Numbered from the stretch's first letter, positions 10,301 through 20,375 are shown. The stretch is DNA of 64,000 bases from Paragordius varius (GCA_964247055.1 OZ176057.1:372001-436000), one strand, 5' to 3'. Notes: a model not told the origin generated them from the letters alone. Program-made: numbers and translations.

Positions 10301-13300
10301 TCGTTTTGCATGTTTGGATGTAAATCAGGATGTTATAAAAAATGGCGTTTTCAAAATGAAGGGTGAAAATTGGCGGACATTTAAGGAATGAACCATAAAT
10401 ATTATGCTTATTCAAAATATTATACAGACCATCGCATTGCCCTGGCAGTTAATAAATCTAAAATATTAAGTTAAATCAATATGCCATCTAAAAATATTTA
10501 TATCACCTTTATACGCTATTTTCTCCTTTCAAAGGAGGTAAGCGTGTTATAGTTTTCCATTTGTTTCTTTCTTGAGCTTGTTCGATATCGATACTGAGGA
10601 AATCTAGGTCTTCTTGAATGGTGGATTGCCAGGTTTTTTTAAGGCCTTCCTTTTTTGTTTTTATTATTGGTTGAATAAGACTGTATGAGCTTTATCCAGT
10701 TTGTGTCTTGCGCTCTGTAGATGTGACCAGCCCAACGCAAACGGTATTCCCGGATAGCTGTATTAATTGGTTTAATTTTTAGAGTTTGATAGGGGCAAAA
10801 TTTGGCTTGGAAATTGTATATGTTGGGGTTATGTGCGAAAAGAATGGCGTTTAGGATCTTTTGTTCACTCTTTTGCAGTTTTAGTAGATTTAATTTAGTC
10901 ATAGGCCATGTTTCCGTACCATATAGTATAGCAGGACGTATAGCCGTCATAAAAATTTTTGCCTTTGAGCTGAGTAAAACGTAATTATTATTTATTATTG
11001 TGCGCAGAGTATGATACTTTTTCCAGGCGGCTTTGATTCTATGCGATAAGGCCGATTCTATACCACCACCAGCATCTAAAGTATCGCCTAGGTATGTAAA
11101 TTTGTCGACAATTTCGAATAAAATGGAGGATTCGGGGATTCTATGGTTAATGTATTGGTTGTACTGCACGGGGACAGATAAGGTTTTTATTATCATATAA
11201 ACTTTTTAAAGTGGAGCATTTTTTATGTACCCACTTTAAACATTTGTTACACTTTATTGAGTTTGACTTTACATTTAATGAGCACACGGAGCAGGGCCAT
11301 TTTATTGTCCTGTTTTCATCGCACATTAGTTGGGTCTTAGATGTATTTACCTTCAAACCGAATTTACTTAGGGTATCCTTCCATAAATTTAACTTTTCCA
11401 TTAATTCCGTTGCAGATGTGGCGCATAATATTAAGTCATCAGCGTACAGAACTTCAAAAGGTAAGCCTTTTCGTATGTCTTTTGTGATTTCCTCCATAAT
11501 TAGGATAAATAAAAGGGGGCTCAATATAGAACCTTGGTGTAGGCCGTTTTCAAGTGGGATGGGGTTCGTATCGCCAACGCTTGTGCGGATTACAGTTGAG
11601 GTGTTCTTATATGGTGCTTCTATTATTTGTATCATATTTTCCTCTATACCTTGCCTTCTGAGCGACCAAGAAATCAGGTGTTGCGGGACTGAGTCGAAAA
11701 CCTGTTCCATGTCTACAAACGCATAGTGGGGAGGAAGATTTCTCAGGTGAGCATTTTGTAATTGGCGGATTATAAATATTGCATCTATAATAACCTTGTT
11801 TTTTGAAAATCCAAATTGCATAGAATCTATGCTGCAGTGTTGACGGATTCTGTTGGCTATCAAATTTTCAAAGATTTTAAAACCATGTTCTAAGATGCGT
11901 ATGGGACGAAAGTTGGAAACGTTAAAACGATCACCTCTGCCCTTATAAATTGGGATTGTATAGCTTTTCAGCCAATCAGGGGGTATGATATTATTAAATG
12001 CTATGTTGTTCGCAAGATTTTTGAAATAATCCAAAAATAAATTATGATCTAGGGCTTTGAATACATCATTTGTGATTTCTGATAAACCTGGGCATTTATT
12101 ACTTTTTAAATTCTTTAAACAAAATTTTATAAATGGTTGAAATGAAGAATATGTTGGGTGATGGTTCGTGATTTCCATAGGTATTTTAGGTTTATTAAAA
12201 ATATTAAAAAAGTGGTTATACCATGTGGCTTTTATAACTTGGGCGTCGTGGGTTATAGTATTATCGGGTAATCTAATTGCATTTGTTTCGGCCCTTATAC
12301 TATTATCATATTTTACCCATCTATATGCAGATTGGGAAGATATGGCTTTTTCTAGTTCTTGCCCTTTTTCTTCACCCATTTTTCTCATCGATGCTCTGAT
12401 CGCTTTACGGCAATCTTTCTTTGTTTGGATATTATTTTGCTGTCAGCACTTTTTTCTTTTTTCCATTTTTGGAAAAAGCAGATTTCTTTTTCTTAATTAT
12501 ATCTATCAAGGATATTTGCCACCACCATTTAAATGCTTTTTTATTATCAGATTTCATTCTGCCAACATTCTTCTCTAGTGATTCAATGCAGCTATATTTA
12601 AAGGAATTTCAGAGGTGTTCCGGAGAGGTTGTTTTTAATTTAAGGGAGCTTTCCGTGTCCAGTTTCAATCTATTATTGATATTATTATCGACTAATTTTT
12701 TATATCTAATTTAGGTTTATTTTGTCCAATGGGTGATTGCGTTGATGTAGATTTATATAATTCAGCAATAATGAGTTTGTGCTGTAGTTCTAAAGCGGGG
12801 ATAGATCTAATATTTTTAAATGAGATTTTCTTCTTTTCTTGACATAATTATGTCAATCATCGAGCGATTTGTGCTGGATATATAGGTTAGCAAGTTATTA
12901 TCATTTTTTTTAAAAAAGGTATTAATGATGGATAAATTATTATTACTTGCGAAATCTAATAATATTTTACCATTTTCATTTAAATCATCCATTCCAAAAC
13001 CACCATGTACTGAATGTAAAGATTCTTTACCGAAGTGAGAGTTTAGGTCACCCCCGATAAATATGAAATCAGTGTGTGGAATAGCAGTGACTTTTTCATA
13101 TAAAGCCAACCAGAATAAATCCTTACAGTCTGAATCACAATTGATTTGTGGGGCGTACACGGATAAAATATGATAGATTTTTTTGTTGAGTTGAATTTTT
13201 AATACTAATAATCTTTCAGATGAGTAATCAATGGATATGATATTGGGTATAATGGAATTTTTGACATAAACTCCGACACCTGATGAACGGCCATTAGATC

Positions 13301-16300
13301 CAGACCAGAATAATTTATAATCTAGAATGTTTTTGGAACCAGTGTTCTTCCAGCGAGTTTCTTGAACGCAACATATTTCGATGTTCTTGGAGAAGAGCAA
13401 AGCTGCTATTTCCTGACTCCTTCAGACGAATGATATGATTAGTATGGAGTGTGGGATTCGAACACATCTTATGTTTTGTTATAATGTATTGATATGATAA
13501 GAACAAGCAAAAAGCGAGAAAGAAAAGTGAATTAGCGATAAAATACTGAAATAAATTATGGAGCAACCGTTTTTTACGCCGTGTATGCCCTTACCCGGCA
13601 ATCAGAGAATCTGGAGGAAAGTAAATAAACGTTTAAAGAAAGATGGTGGGTTACAGCTGTTAAAGCGAATGTATCCGCCATCTAAAAATATTTGGATTTT
13701 AAATGTGTCCAAATATAAAGAAGTTAAGTTCACAAAGACGTGTATGCGATTATTCCAATTTCTAAAACCCATAAATAATTTGTTATGTATACATCATTTT
13801 CTATCCTCCAATTTAAAGAATTCAAAAACTGGGTAGATTTTATTATTTCGCTATGTATGCAAATATTTCGATTTTCATGACTCATATATATCTAAAAAAT
13901 GTAGTTCGATAATATATGTACATATTTCTTCCAGAAAACTTTGGATTTTGCATGCATGTTTTAATACTTATCCATTTTTAACTGGGGTTATGTAAACCCC
14001 TTTTAGTGTCGTAAAATTGAAGCAACATTACTCAAACCTATATATTATTTGTTAAATATACTTTAGTTTATATCCTCCAATTTACAGAATTCAAAAATTC
14101 GCAATATTTTTAAAGCCATTTTGAAATTTTAATAAGTCTACCTGGAGCAGACTTATGATGAATGTATGATATTTATTCAAAAATGTAAGCATAAGGACGT
14201 AAGTAATACTTACCCGAACATGGGTCATAATATCAAGTTTTCTAAATAAATTTTTTTATATTTCAGGCATTAATGTTATATCAGTGCAAACTTTTGCAAT
14301 GGTTTCAATTTGTTTCATATTTTTCGAAATATTTGATTGTAAACAAGCCTGGAGTCCCCAATGAACATTCGAATCAGATGAAATGACTTTGTTGTATCCA
14401 AATGTCAAAAAAACTTTAAATAGCTTAAAAAGCTTTAAATAAAGCATAGATATAAATTTGCCTAATATCTAAAATATTTTAAGATATTTCAATTTTACAT
14501 CGATCTGGGAAATAAAACTCCCCAAATGTCATTAAATGTTACAACTGTTCTTTATATATATATATATATATATATTCATAGCTTTTTGTTTTACATTAGA
14601 AAGTTTTTAACAGTTGAATTTTTATGAATGTTTAGTTAAAATTAAGTTAACTCATGAATACAGTTTTCATAAAGAGAGCCATACTATTTCACCCATAATA
14701 TTTTCCACCTAACCTTTAAGATTTATAACAATATACCATTTACACTTCAAGAGTGTCCTTGAACAATTCAAGTTGGTCCTTGAACAGTTCAAGTTGGTCC
14801 TTAAAATTTATTAATTTTGATTTAACCATAATTTTTGCATTTATTTTTTTATTTAATTATTTATTAACCTAATTTTCTTTATTTATTATATACTTATTCA
14901 TTTAAAAATAAATTTTTTTATTGAAAAACCACTTTTTTGTTTAAAACTATTTTTTTTCAATTGAACAAAATTATTGACTTTTAAATGTTTTTAATGAAAA
15001 ATTTTAATTAATAACCCAGAAAACTAATATAATTTTTCATTTCATGTTAAAATCTTATAAATATCCAAATTTATTTTAAGAATTTAATAAAGATATACGG
15101 TTTTTCAAAGATTAAAAGTTGATATCGATTTAAAATTTATGTTAAATAATAGAAAATAGGTTAAAAACAATAAAATAGACGAATTATTTTCGATGTGATT
15201 GATAAAAGTTAAAAACAAAGCAAAAAAGTTAAAGGACCAACTTGAATTATTCAAGGACCAACTTGAACTGTTCAAGGACCAACTTGAACTGTTCAAGGAC
15301 CAATTTGAATTGTTCAAGGACCAACTTGAATGTTCAAGGACCAACTTGAATTGTTCAAGGCTCTTGAAGTGTAAATGGTATATATACTCTATTGAGTATT
15401 GCCAGAAAGTTATATTTATTGCCAAATAGCATATAGGAAGTATTTTTGGCTTATGGCTATTTTCACTTTGTACTATTATTAGCCAATAATAATTCTCTTT
15501 GCTGCATATGCTATTTGGTAATAATTTACTATTACTGTAATTAGGTGTTACCATATAAAAAATATATAATTATAAAAAAATGACCTTGTTTATATAGCAA
15601 TAAAATGTTTGTATCTTTTAGTCTTTAATAATATATTTTATCAATTTAGTGGATAGTAAAACTCTGGCCGAACAAGAAGAAATGCGAAAATTAATGGGAT
15701 TTTCCGATTTCAACACCACCAAAAATAAACATGTTCTGGGTAACATAGAAGTCCCTGACGCTGTAAACATACTGAAAAAGAGAAAATACAGGTGCGTCAT
15801 TTTCCATAAAGTTAAAACTTTTTTCATATTAAACAGCAATACTTTTTTATATCTTGATTTTTTTCAACATAATCTATTGTTTTGGGTCAACGATTAATAG
15901 ATATAAACTGGTAACATACACTAATTCTTACATTTGACAACAATTTTTAAAAAAATACCTGCCTCTATTTACGGTTTTCTTTTTAATTTTATTTTAAACT
16001 CTTATAGTTAAAACCTTGCATATCAAAAGGCAGAATAGCATGCCTTTTGGTGAATCTTGATTTTTCTATATTTTTTTATCATATCCTGTATATATGTAAT
16101 ACATACAAATTAGCATTACTTTATTTTTTAATATCTTAAACGATGAATTATATTAGGAAAAATAAGGTTTGTTTTTTAACAAGATATTCGTTTTTAATTT
16201 TCATCATTTGTTTTTATTAATTTTACCGTAAATTTGACATTTTCAGCGGTAACTATATATACCCAATTTACACTTCAAGAGTCACCTTGAGCACTTCAAG

Positions 16301-18855
16301 TTGGTCCTTTGATTTTTTTGTTTTGTTTTTTACTTTTATCCATCAAATCGTGTATCCTTCATTTACTTTATCATTTTTAACCTTTTTTCTATTATTTAAC
16401 ATAAATTTGAAATCAATATCAAGACAAACTGTATGTATTATTTTTTAAAATGGATTATAAGATATTAACCCCTAATTAAAAAATTATAAGTTTTGTGGGT
16501 TATTATTTACAACTTTTCATTAAACATTTAAAAGTTAATAATTTTGTTAAATTGGAAAAAATAGTTTGATACAAAAAAAGTGGTTTTTGAACAAATATTT
16601 TTATTTTTATATGAATAAATATTTAACACTGGGCAACAAATTTTTTTGCCACTCGAGTTTTTTGCATTTTCTTATATTTAGTATCATTTTAACGGTAAAT
16701 CTGAGATAAAAATAATACTTGAGAGAAGAATTTTGTATAATTTGATTTCTTTGATTATGCGCCCTCATTATAAAAATTTTATTAAAAAATGTTTTTCTTT
16801 GAAAATATACAAGTAATTCTCATTTGTAATATATCATTCGAAAGAGTAATCTATAAAATGTATACTAATATGTATTACATTGACAGCTAATATTGGACAC
16901 AAAGAGCGTTCTTTAATTATTATATTTTTAAAACTAATGGATGAAAATAGCTCAAACTTTGTTTATATGGTGATGAATGTTCAAAAAAGATAACAAAAGA
17001 AAGTTTTTTTTATTAAAACATTTTTTTATTGCTTTTATGTTACTCAAAACAGCCATTTTTAAGTTTTTTGATTTTGACAATTACCATCTCATCAATATTA
17101 AGCTAATAATTTCGAAATTTTAAAGATTAAAACAAAGTTTAAGGTATTTTTGATCTTTTATAGCCGTAATCCAAATAACTTTTACATCCGATTGATTTAA
17201 ATGACTTACCACCATTTAAAAGATGCAATTTTTTGCGCTCTTTCGAATGATATAAAATACATGGCTTCATATTTGAAACTTTTAATTTTCGAAATTTCGA
17301 GTTTAATGCTAAATCGGGGCCAAAAATTATCGATAAACTCTAATATAAAAAATTCTTGCAAGCTAGACCAATTCTTTTCAGATATACTAATTATGTTGAA
17401 TGAAATAAATTTTAAATTTACAAGAATGGCATTTAAATAAGTTAAAAGTTGTTGTCTAGTGTAATAAATAAAGAAAATTTATAAATTATGCTGCGAAACA
17501 TGGCAAATAAGTAAAACACAGGAAAATATGCTGGATAATATGGAACAAAGATTGATAAATACATTTGAGCGAACAATCTCTCATGATAAACAAATCCTAA
17601 CAATCTCAAAATATATTCAAATCCGTAGACTTGGCTATTACGGTCACATTCAAAGATTAGATAACGATAATTGGATTAAAAATATAACAAACTTTAAGCC
17701 AAACAAACAAAACAGAGTTGGTCCTCCATCTAGCAATAACATGGGACAAAAACATTACCCAAGACCAACAGGCCAAAAACATAAAAGCCGGGGACTGGTT
17801 AAACAAAAATTCCTTCAATGCAATGATTAAACACCTAAATATCAAAAATTAGTTTTAAAAATAAAAAAATACATGCAAAAATTATGGTTAAAATAAATTT
17901 AAATAAGGACCAATTTGAAGTGTTCAAGGACCAACTTGAAATGTTCAAGGACCAACTTGAAATGTTCAAGGACCCATTTGAAGTGTTCAAGGACACTCTT
18001 GAAGTCATACAGCAAATTAAACGTTTTACCATATTATTAGAATTTACTTGATCTTTTAGCAATTAGTTCCGATTTTATAATTGTGCTCTGAGTTCCCAAA
18101 ACTATAATTTTCGTCTAAAGAAAACTTTTATGATTTAAAATATTATATTACTGAACCGACGTCATCAATTATTATTATTACTTGTAATGTGAGAAAAAAA
18201 TGCCATTTTTGAATTTTTTGTAAATCACAAGTCAGTAAAGACAGTTTTTCGTATTTTATAATTATTTTTATTAACTATTGACACTACATATGCTTAAAAC
18301 TTTTTTAAATCCATCTATTTCTAAAATTAATTCGTAGCTTTCATTGTCTTGAATAAGTTTTATTTTGTTCTTTTTTGGGTCACAGCTTGCTGAAGGCGTG
18401 GATTGGACAATTAAAATTAAATTACATTTTTTGTTTTTGAATAAACGGCTATTAATTTAAAGTGAAAATCGTTTATAGTATAATGTGTTTTACTACTTAA
18501 ACTTTGATTTTAATAAAATTATATATACGGTTTGATTTGATCAATTTTCACATATACAATTATGTCATATCTTTATATCTAAATTAAAAATATTTTTAAG
18601 ACAAATTTTGGGAAACATATATACTTTATTTAGGTCAAAAAATTTACAAATTTACGTTTGTCGCCTTTTAAATTTGTTTTTAGTGGTTTTAAATGCTAAT
18701 TTATAACCGCCTTATAGTTTTTAGCAGAAAATAACCAATTATAACTTTTATATATACCTTTTTGATTTTATTATCTTTAATATTTGTTTTTATCTTGTAG
18801 ACAATACATGAATCGGAAAGGAGGATTCAATAAGCCATTAGATTTTATTGCCTAA
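7237..18855 (+). CDS. SNRNP27: SNRNP27 (U4/U6.U5 tri-snRNP 27-kDa protein), split gene
   Basis: This RS-rich protein of the U4/U6.U5 tri-snRNP acts in the nucleus in pre-mRNA splicing. Coding pieces are 7237/7277-7333, 7357-7500, 15650-15791 and 18801-18855. The N-terminal part is Arg/Ser-rich (RSRSRSRDRYGR). The core reads EMRKLMGFSDFNTTK and KKRKYR, and the C-terminus QYMNRKGGFNKPLDFIA ends with TAA; core and C-terminus are the highly conserved family signature. Phases agree: CCA T|GTATTA joins TG GAT (giving Leu), and TAC AG|GTGCGT joins A CAA (giving Arg). The predicted protein is 138-145 residues, against about 155 in human. The start is uncertain. ATG at 7237 is in frame and gives MVSPYSNDIF before the RS part. 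Human begins MGRSRS, so an upstream exon splicing into AATTAG at 7276 is also possible. The introns of about 8.1 and 3.0 kb are filled with transposons. Confidence 0.85.
7357..7500 (+). CDS. SNRNP27: SNRNP27 second RS/K-rich exon part
   Basis: It reads RKSPLRERKRSR, then either directly YTFIQYRSNERK or, if 7391-7411 (GTATAC...ATATAG, 21 nt) is removed, RSNERKSTKKKQ. It ends CCA T before the donor GTATTA at 7501. The junction to 15650 gives IPLDSKTLAEQEEM, which aligns with the acidic stretch before the conserved MGF core in other animals. Confidence 0.65.
7501..8213. other. SNRNP27 intron, left part
   Basis: AT-rich intron sequence. Its last 130 bp (about 8085-8213, 'gttttgcaactt', 'aacagctgatttc') resemble the elements at 4747 and 51466, so a piece of that family abuts the Harbinger-like element. 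Confidence 0.4.
8659..9070 (+). pseudogene. Myb/SANT-like DNA-binding ORF of the Harbinger-like element, left arm
   Basis: Two overlapping frames give LLINVLEKIEEFIFHRYPIL and then ESRKLGQLYLEVKKELDYGI, IIKMYNNIQYNLKKKV. The helix pattern and the 'NNIQYNLKKK' end resemble the Myb/SANT-like (MADF-type) accessory protein that PIF/Harbinger elements use for DNA binding. The frame shifts once in the lysine run around 8835. The same coding part exists inverted in the right arm (about 10010-10390), also broken. The family assignment is an inference from pattern. Confidence 0.45.
9400..9900 (-). pseudogene. Degenerate PIF/Harbinger (DDE_4-like) transposase
   Basis: Read on the minus strand, one frame gives LFGISRSYATRIISYVSHYC followed by RRLRHKWINF (about 9520-9640). 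This is the helix-turn-helix that precedes the nuclease in this family ('FGISxSTVSRI..'). A shifted frame then gives FPMNQLEMVSDVN and IVGAICTHVEI, matching the 'FP.GAIDGTHV.I' motif that holds the first catalytic Asp; here the Asp is replaced by Cys. Stops and frameshifts make it inactive. Calling it Harbinger rests on these two motifs only. Confidence 0.5.
10483..10499. repeat. 17-bp target-site duplication, 3' side of the LINE
   Basis: GCCATCTAAAAATATTT is present here and again at 13677-13693. The right arm of the Harbinger-like element is continuous once the DNA between the two copies is removed. Confidence 0.85.
10639..11196 (-). pseudogene. LINE C-terminal region
   Basis: It holds KFTYLGDTLDAGGGIESAL and RIKAAWKKYHTLR, the conserved region after the RT thumb; then AILYGTETWPMTK and RLRWAGHIYR, a standard LINE ending. 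It overlaps the RT frame by about 50 nt in another frame, so a frameshift separates them. Confidence 0.75.
11147..12388 (-). pseudogene. LINE reverse transcriptase with inserted zinc-binding motif
   Basis: A 413-codon open frame. RT motifs by residue: NKCPGLSEI (97), IPIYKGRGDR (146), FRPIRILEHGFKIFE (160), FVDMEQVFD (224, first catalytic Asp), LHQGSILSPLLF (283) and YADD (315-318). Directly after the palm/thumb (GLKVNTSKTQL) comes CSVC-x10-CNKC-x4-H-x2-C (366-391), a PHD/treble-clef-like metal-binding pattern. The active-site residues are intact. The C-terminal tail is in another frame. Confidence 0.8.
12816..13400 (-). pseudogene. LINE endonuclease (APE type)
   Basis: Motifs are CCVQETRWKNTGS (catalytic Glu), GVGVYVKN, LSVYAPQINCD, FIFIGGDLNSHFG (Asp/Asn), and a C-terminal MIDIIM. 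The N-terminal part continues upstream in another frame (ESGNSSFALLQEH around 13400), so one frameshift lies near the start. Confidence 0.75.
13677..13693. repeat. 17-bp target-site duplication, 5' side of the LINE
   Basis: GCCATCTAAAAATATTT, identical to 10483-10499. The Harbinger-like right arm resumes here without loss. Confidence 0.85.
14233..14408 (+). mobile_element. TTAA/CACTT MITE, right-end fragment
   Basis: It matches the last third of copy A: 'ggcattaatgttatatcag', 'tgcaaacttttgcaatggtt', an imperfect 'aagcctggagtccccaat', and 'gttgtatccaaatgtcaaa'. The left part is missing and the terminus has decayed. Confidence 0.6.
14733..15381. mobile_element. Foldback element with inverted 21-bp minisatellite ends (type G)
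   Basis: The ends are exact inverse copies: ATACCATTTACACTTCAAGA at 14733 and CTCTTGAAGTGTAAATGGTA at 15361. Inside each end is a tandem array: about 2.5 units of TTCAAGTTGGTCCTTGAACAG on the left, and 6 units of the inverse (AAGGACCAACTTGAACTGTTC) at 15233-15360 on the right. The AT-rich centre (about 430 bp) has no coding content. Homologous centres occur at 16258-18010 and 47871-48360. No transposase is seen, so mobilisation must be in trans. Confidence 0.8.
15650..15791 (+). CDS. SNRNP27: SNRNP27 core exon
   Basis: It is preceded by the acceptor TCAATTTAG and followed by the donor GTGCGT. It reads DSKTLAEQEEMRKLMGFSDF, NTTKNKHVLGNIEVPDAVNI and LKKRKY. The MGF.xFDTTK and KRKYR parts are the family hallmarks. 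Start phase 1, end phase 2. Confidence 0.95.
15792..16257. other. SNRNP27 second intron, left part
   Basis: AT-rich intron sequence; no exon or repeat was recognised before the foldback element at 16258. Confidence 0.6.
16626..17462. mobile_element. CTAGTGT element, copy 1 (0.84 kb)
   Basis: It begins ACACTGGGCAACAAATTTTT and ends in the inverse GTTGTCTAGTGT, next to TA. A subterminal inverted pair ATATCATTCGAAAGAG / CTCTTTCGAATGATAT lies at about 16827 and 17238. There is no transposase. A longer copy at 26744-27851 is highly similar. It sits inside the foldback element at 16258. Confidence 0.75.
17480..17830 (+). mobile_element. LINE 3' fragment
   Basis: It encodes CCETWQISKTQENMLDNMEQ and RRLGYYGHIQRLDNDNWIKN, the terminal region of a LINE resembling that of the 10500-13676 element (RLRWAGHIYRAQDTNWIK). 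5'-truncated, as usual for LINEs. Confidence 0.7.
18801..18855 (+). CDS. SNRNP27: SNRNP27 last exon
   Basis: Acceptor TATCTTGTAG, then A CAA TAC ATG... encoding QYMNRKGGFNKPLDFIA and TAA. This C-terminus is nearly invariant in animals. The Met equivalent to the one whose change alters 5' splice-site choice in C. elegans SNRP-27 is kept (family knowledge). Confidence 0.97.
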
Positions 18856-18887
18856 CTCAACGGATCAATTATAATTCACAAATATTA

Positions 18888-18893
18888 AATAAA
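18888..18893 (+). promoter_or_regulatory. Poly(A) signal of SNRNP27
   Basis: AATAAA, 33 bp after the SNRNP27 stop codon. Confidence 0.6.
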
Positions 18894-20050
18894 TTTTTAT
18901 ATGATAATTTATTCCCTAAATTAAAAAATTGCAGACAAAACCTATAAACACATAAAAACAATTGTTTTTTATCAACGATAATTGCTATTATGCGGTAAAA
19001 TTGCGATATGATATTTCTTTATTAGAATTTACCCAATATACGCCTTCAAAAAATGATTTAATGTTTTATATACTAATAACGAAATTTTTTGCATGCAACA
19101 AAGCGGAAGTAACGTTTGGAAACCATTATATATATATATATTATATATACCTTTCTTATACAATGAGAAAGAGTTTTTATACTTAAAAGTTGTCATTGAC
19201 CATTTTGGCTATTGATTCTGGCTCTAGGCTATAAAACTCCCCAAATCACACTGAGTCGATAAATCTTTTTTCTCTATTGAACTGCAAAGGAAAATAAATA
19301 TATTGAACCTTTTTTAAAATAATACGCTACTTCCGCTTTGGTGCGAATGACAAATATTTATTTTTTCATATAAGCCTTATTTTGAACGCGATATATTGGG
19401 ATAACAATATATGATAAATTAAATAAGCTTCAAAGCCTTTAACCCATAATATTTTGATTCAAATGTGACGCCAAATGCACTTTTTAGTATCAATTCATGT
19501 TAATTCACCTATGAAATTTTAAATCGTTAATACTCTGTGTTAAAGAAAATCCGTCTGGTATATTATCAAATGAAATTTTGTTGACGCGTTTTATCTGTTA
19601 CAATTAATTTTATTCGAGTAGTTCGACACGATTTGGAATTATTGGTTTTGGCTATTTAAATAACTTTTTTTCTAAATTGTCAACCGCATTTATTTTTCAT
19701 ATTCATTACCCTGAATCCTTCAACTATCAAATGATATATGATTCATAAATAGAGCATTTTTTTGCTCCCGTGTTATATACTGTGCATGTTAAATCCCATC
19801 AACACTTAACGCTATTCCCAAAATATTTTTTATTATTCAATACTGTCCTCTGTTTTACCCTTAATCCCTAACTTCACAACAACTTTTCTAATCTGTTAAT
19901 CTTTTAGGTAAATCCAAACTTTTTAATTAAAAAACAAATATTATGTTATCCAACACACAAGATCTAATCCTTGTTATAATTCCTTAACTAAAACAATCAA
20001 AAAACACCCTGAGCTGTCTTAAATATAATGTTTATAATAGACACAGAATA
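18894..20050. other. No gene; one inverted repeat pair
   Basis: AT-rich. It contains GCAACAAAGCGGAAGTAACG (about 19095) and its imperfect inverse ACGCTACTTCCGCTTTGGTG (about 19324), around 230 bp apart, and a copy of the GGCTATAAAACTCCCCAAA motif (about 19225). They are probably ends of an undefined non-autonomous element. Confidence 0.35.
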
Positions 20051-20054
20051 TAAG

Positions 20055-20375
20055 GTACTTACTTTCTTTCGAAATAGCACCAAATTATCTTGAGATCTCT
20101 GTCCAAAGCCTTATCAATATCTATACAAACTGCATATTATTCTTTTTATGTTCCAAATATTTTCCTATATCTTTATTTATAATATATGCAGGCCGTGATA
20201 TTTAAACCTTTCGCTTGGTAAGTCAAATTTGGTAAATATACTAATTAACTTTCAGAGCTTCCAACACTCAATGCTGATATATCATCTGGCCCAGTAGCCT
20301 CTTTTTAATTCATCCTTAACATTTTTGTTTCCTCCTTCGTAACATCGTTGATATGAGTATGAGAATCGTTCTCTT
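20055..20375 (-). pseudogene. LINE reverse transcriptase fragment
   Basis: On the minus strand: ATGPDDISALSV, then, in another frame, VCIDIDKALDRDLKIIWCY. The second piece is RT motif A ('FIDLEKAFDRVPR..LW'). Several frame breaks; only about 320 bp can be recognised. Confidence 0.6.

Larger units (their letters stand above)
10500..13676 (-). mobile_element. RTE-like LINE, near full length
   Basis: This non-LTR retrotransposon of about 3.18 kb on the minus strand is bounded exactly by a 17-bp target duplication. In order it has an apurinic-type endonuclease (13400-12816), reverse transcriptase (12388-11147) and a C-terminal region (11196-10639). The reading frame changes a few times: near 13395 inside the endonuclease start, in the 12.4-12.8 kb linker, and near 11150-11196. 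It is therefore a recent but non-functional copy. The 3' end has no poly(A), only '..GGTGATATAA' next to the duplication. The order of domains and the ending RLRWAGHI...NKKGRP fit the RTE clade; the exact clade is an inference. Confidence 0.8.
8214..14039. mobile_element. PIF/Harbinger-like transposon with about 850-bp inverted arms, interrupted by a LINE
   Basis: Left arm 8214-9062 matches, inverted, the right arm, which lies in two pieces at about 10005-10499 and 13694-14039 because a LINE has jumped into it. Examples are AGGTTTGAGTAATGTTGCTT at 8214 against its inverse ending at 14039, and 'ggttcattccttaaatgtcc' at 8660 against its inverse near 10375. The 0.94-kb centre carries decayed Harbinger-type transposase on the minus strand (see 9400-9900). 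Arms this long are unusual for Harbinger and include the accessory DNA-binding gene, so the element looks like an inverted-duplication (foldback) derivative. All frames are broken. It lies in the first large SNRNP27 intron. Confidence 0.7.
16258..18010. mobile_element. Type-G minisatellite foldback, reversed and interrupted
   Basis: The left end is TATACCCAATTTACACTTCA with 1-2 units. The right end is four inverse units (17909-17995, AAGGACCAACTTGAAATGTTC) and CTCTTGAAGT. Compared with 14733-15381 the centre is in the opposite orientation. It is split by the CTAGTGT element (16626-17462) and a LINE tail (17480-17830), so this copy predates both. Confidence 0.7.

Noticed and set aside
12168-12714. 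Plus-strand frames of 97-136 codons
   Set aside because: Antisense shadow of the minus-strand LINE; RT motifs are on the other strand.
15233-15360. CRISPR-like direct repeats
   Set aside because: Units are contiguous without spacers, the genome is eukaryotic, and the same array occurs inverted at the other end of a mobile element.
15199-15429. Open frames with repeated KDQLELF / SWSLNNS peptides (also 15105-15554 on the minus strand, and 17835-18062, 43586-43771)
   Set aside because: They translate the 21-bp minisatellite ends of foldback elements; the 21-nt unit is a multiple of 3, so frames stay open by chance.
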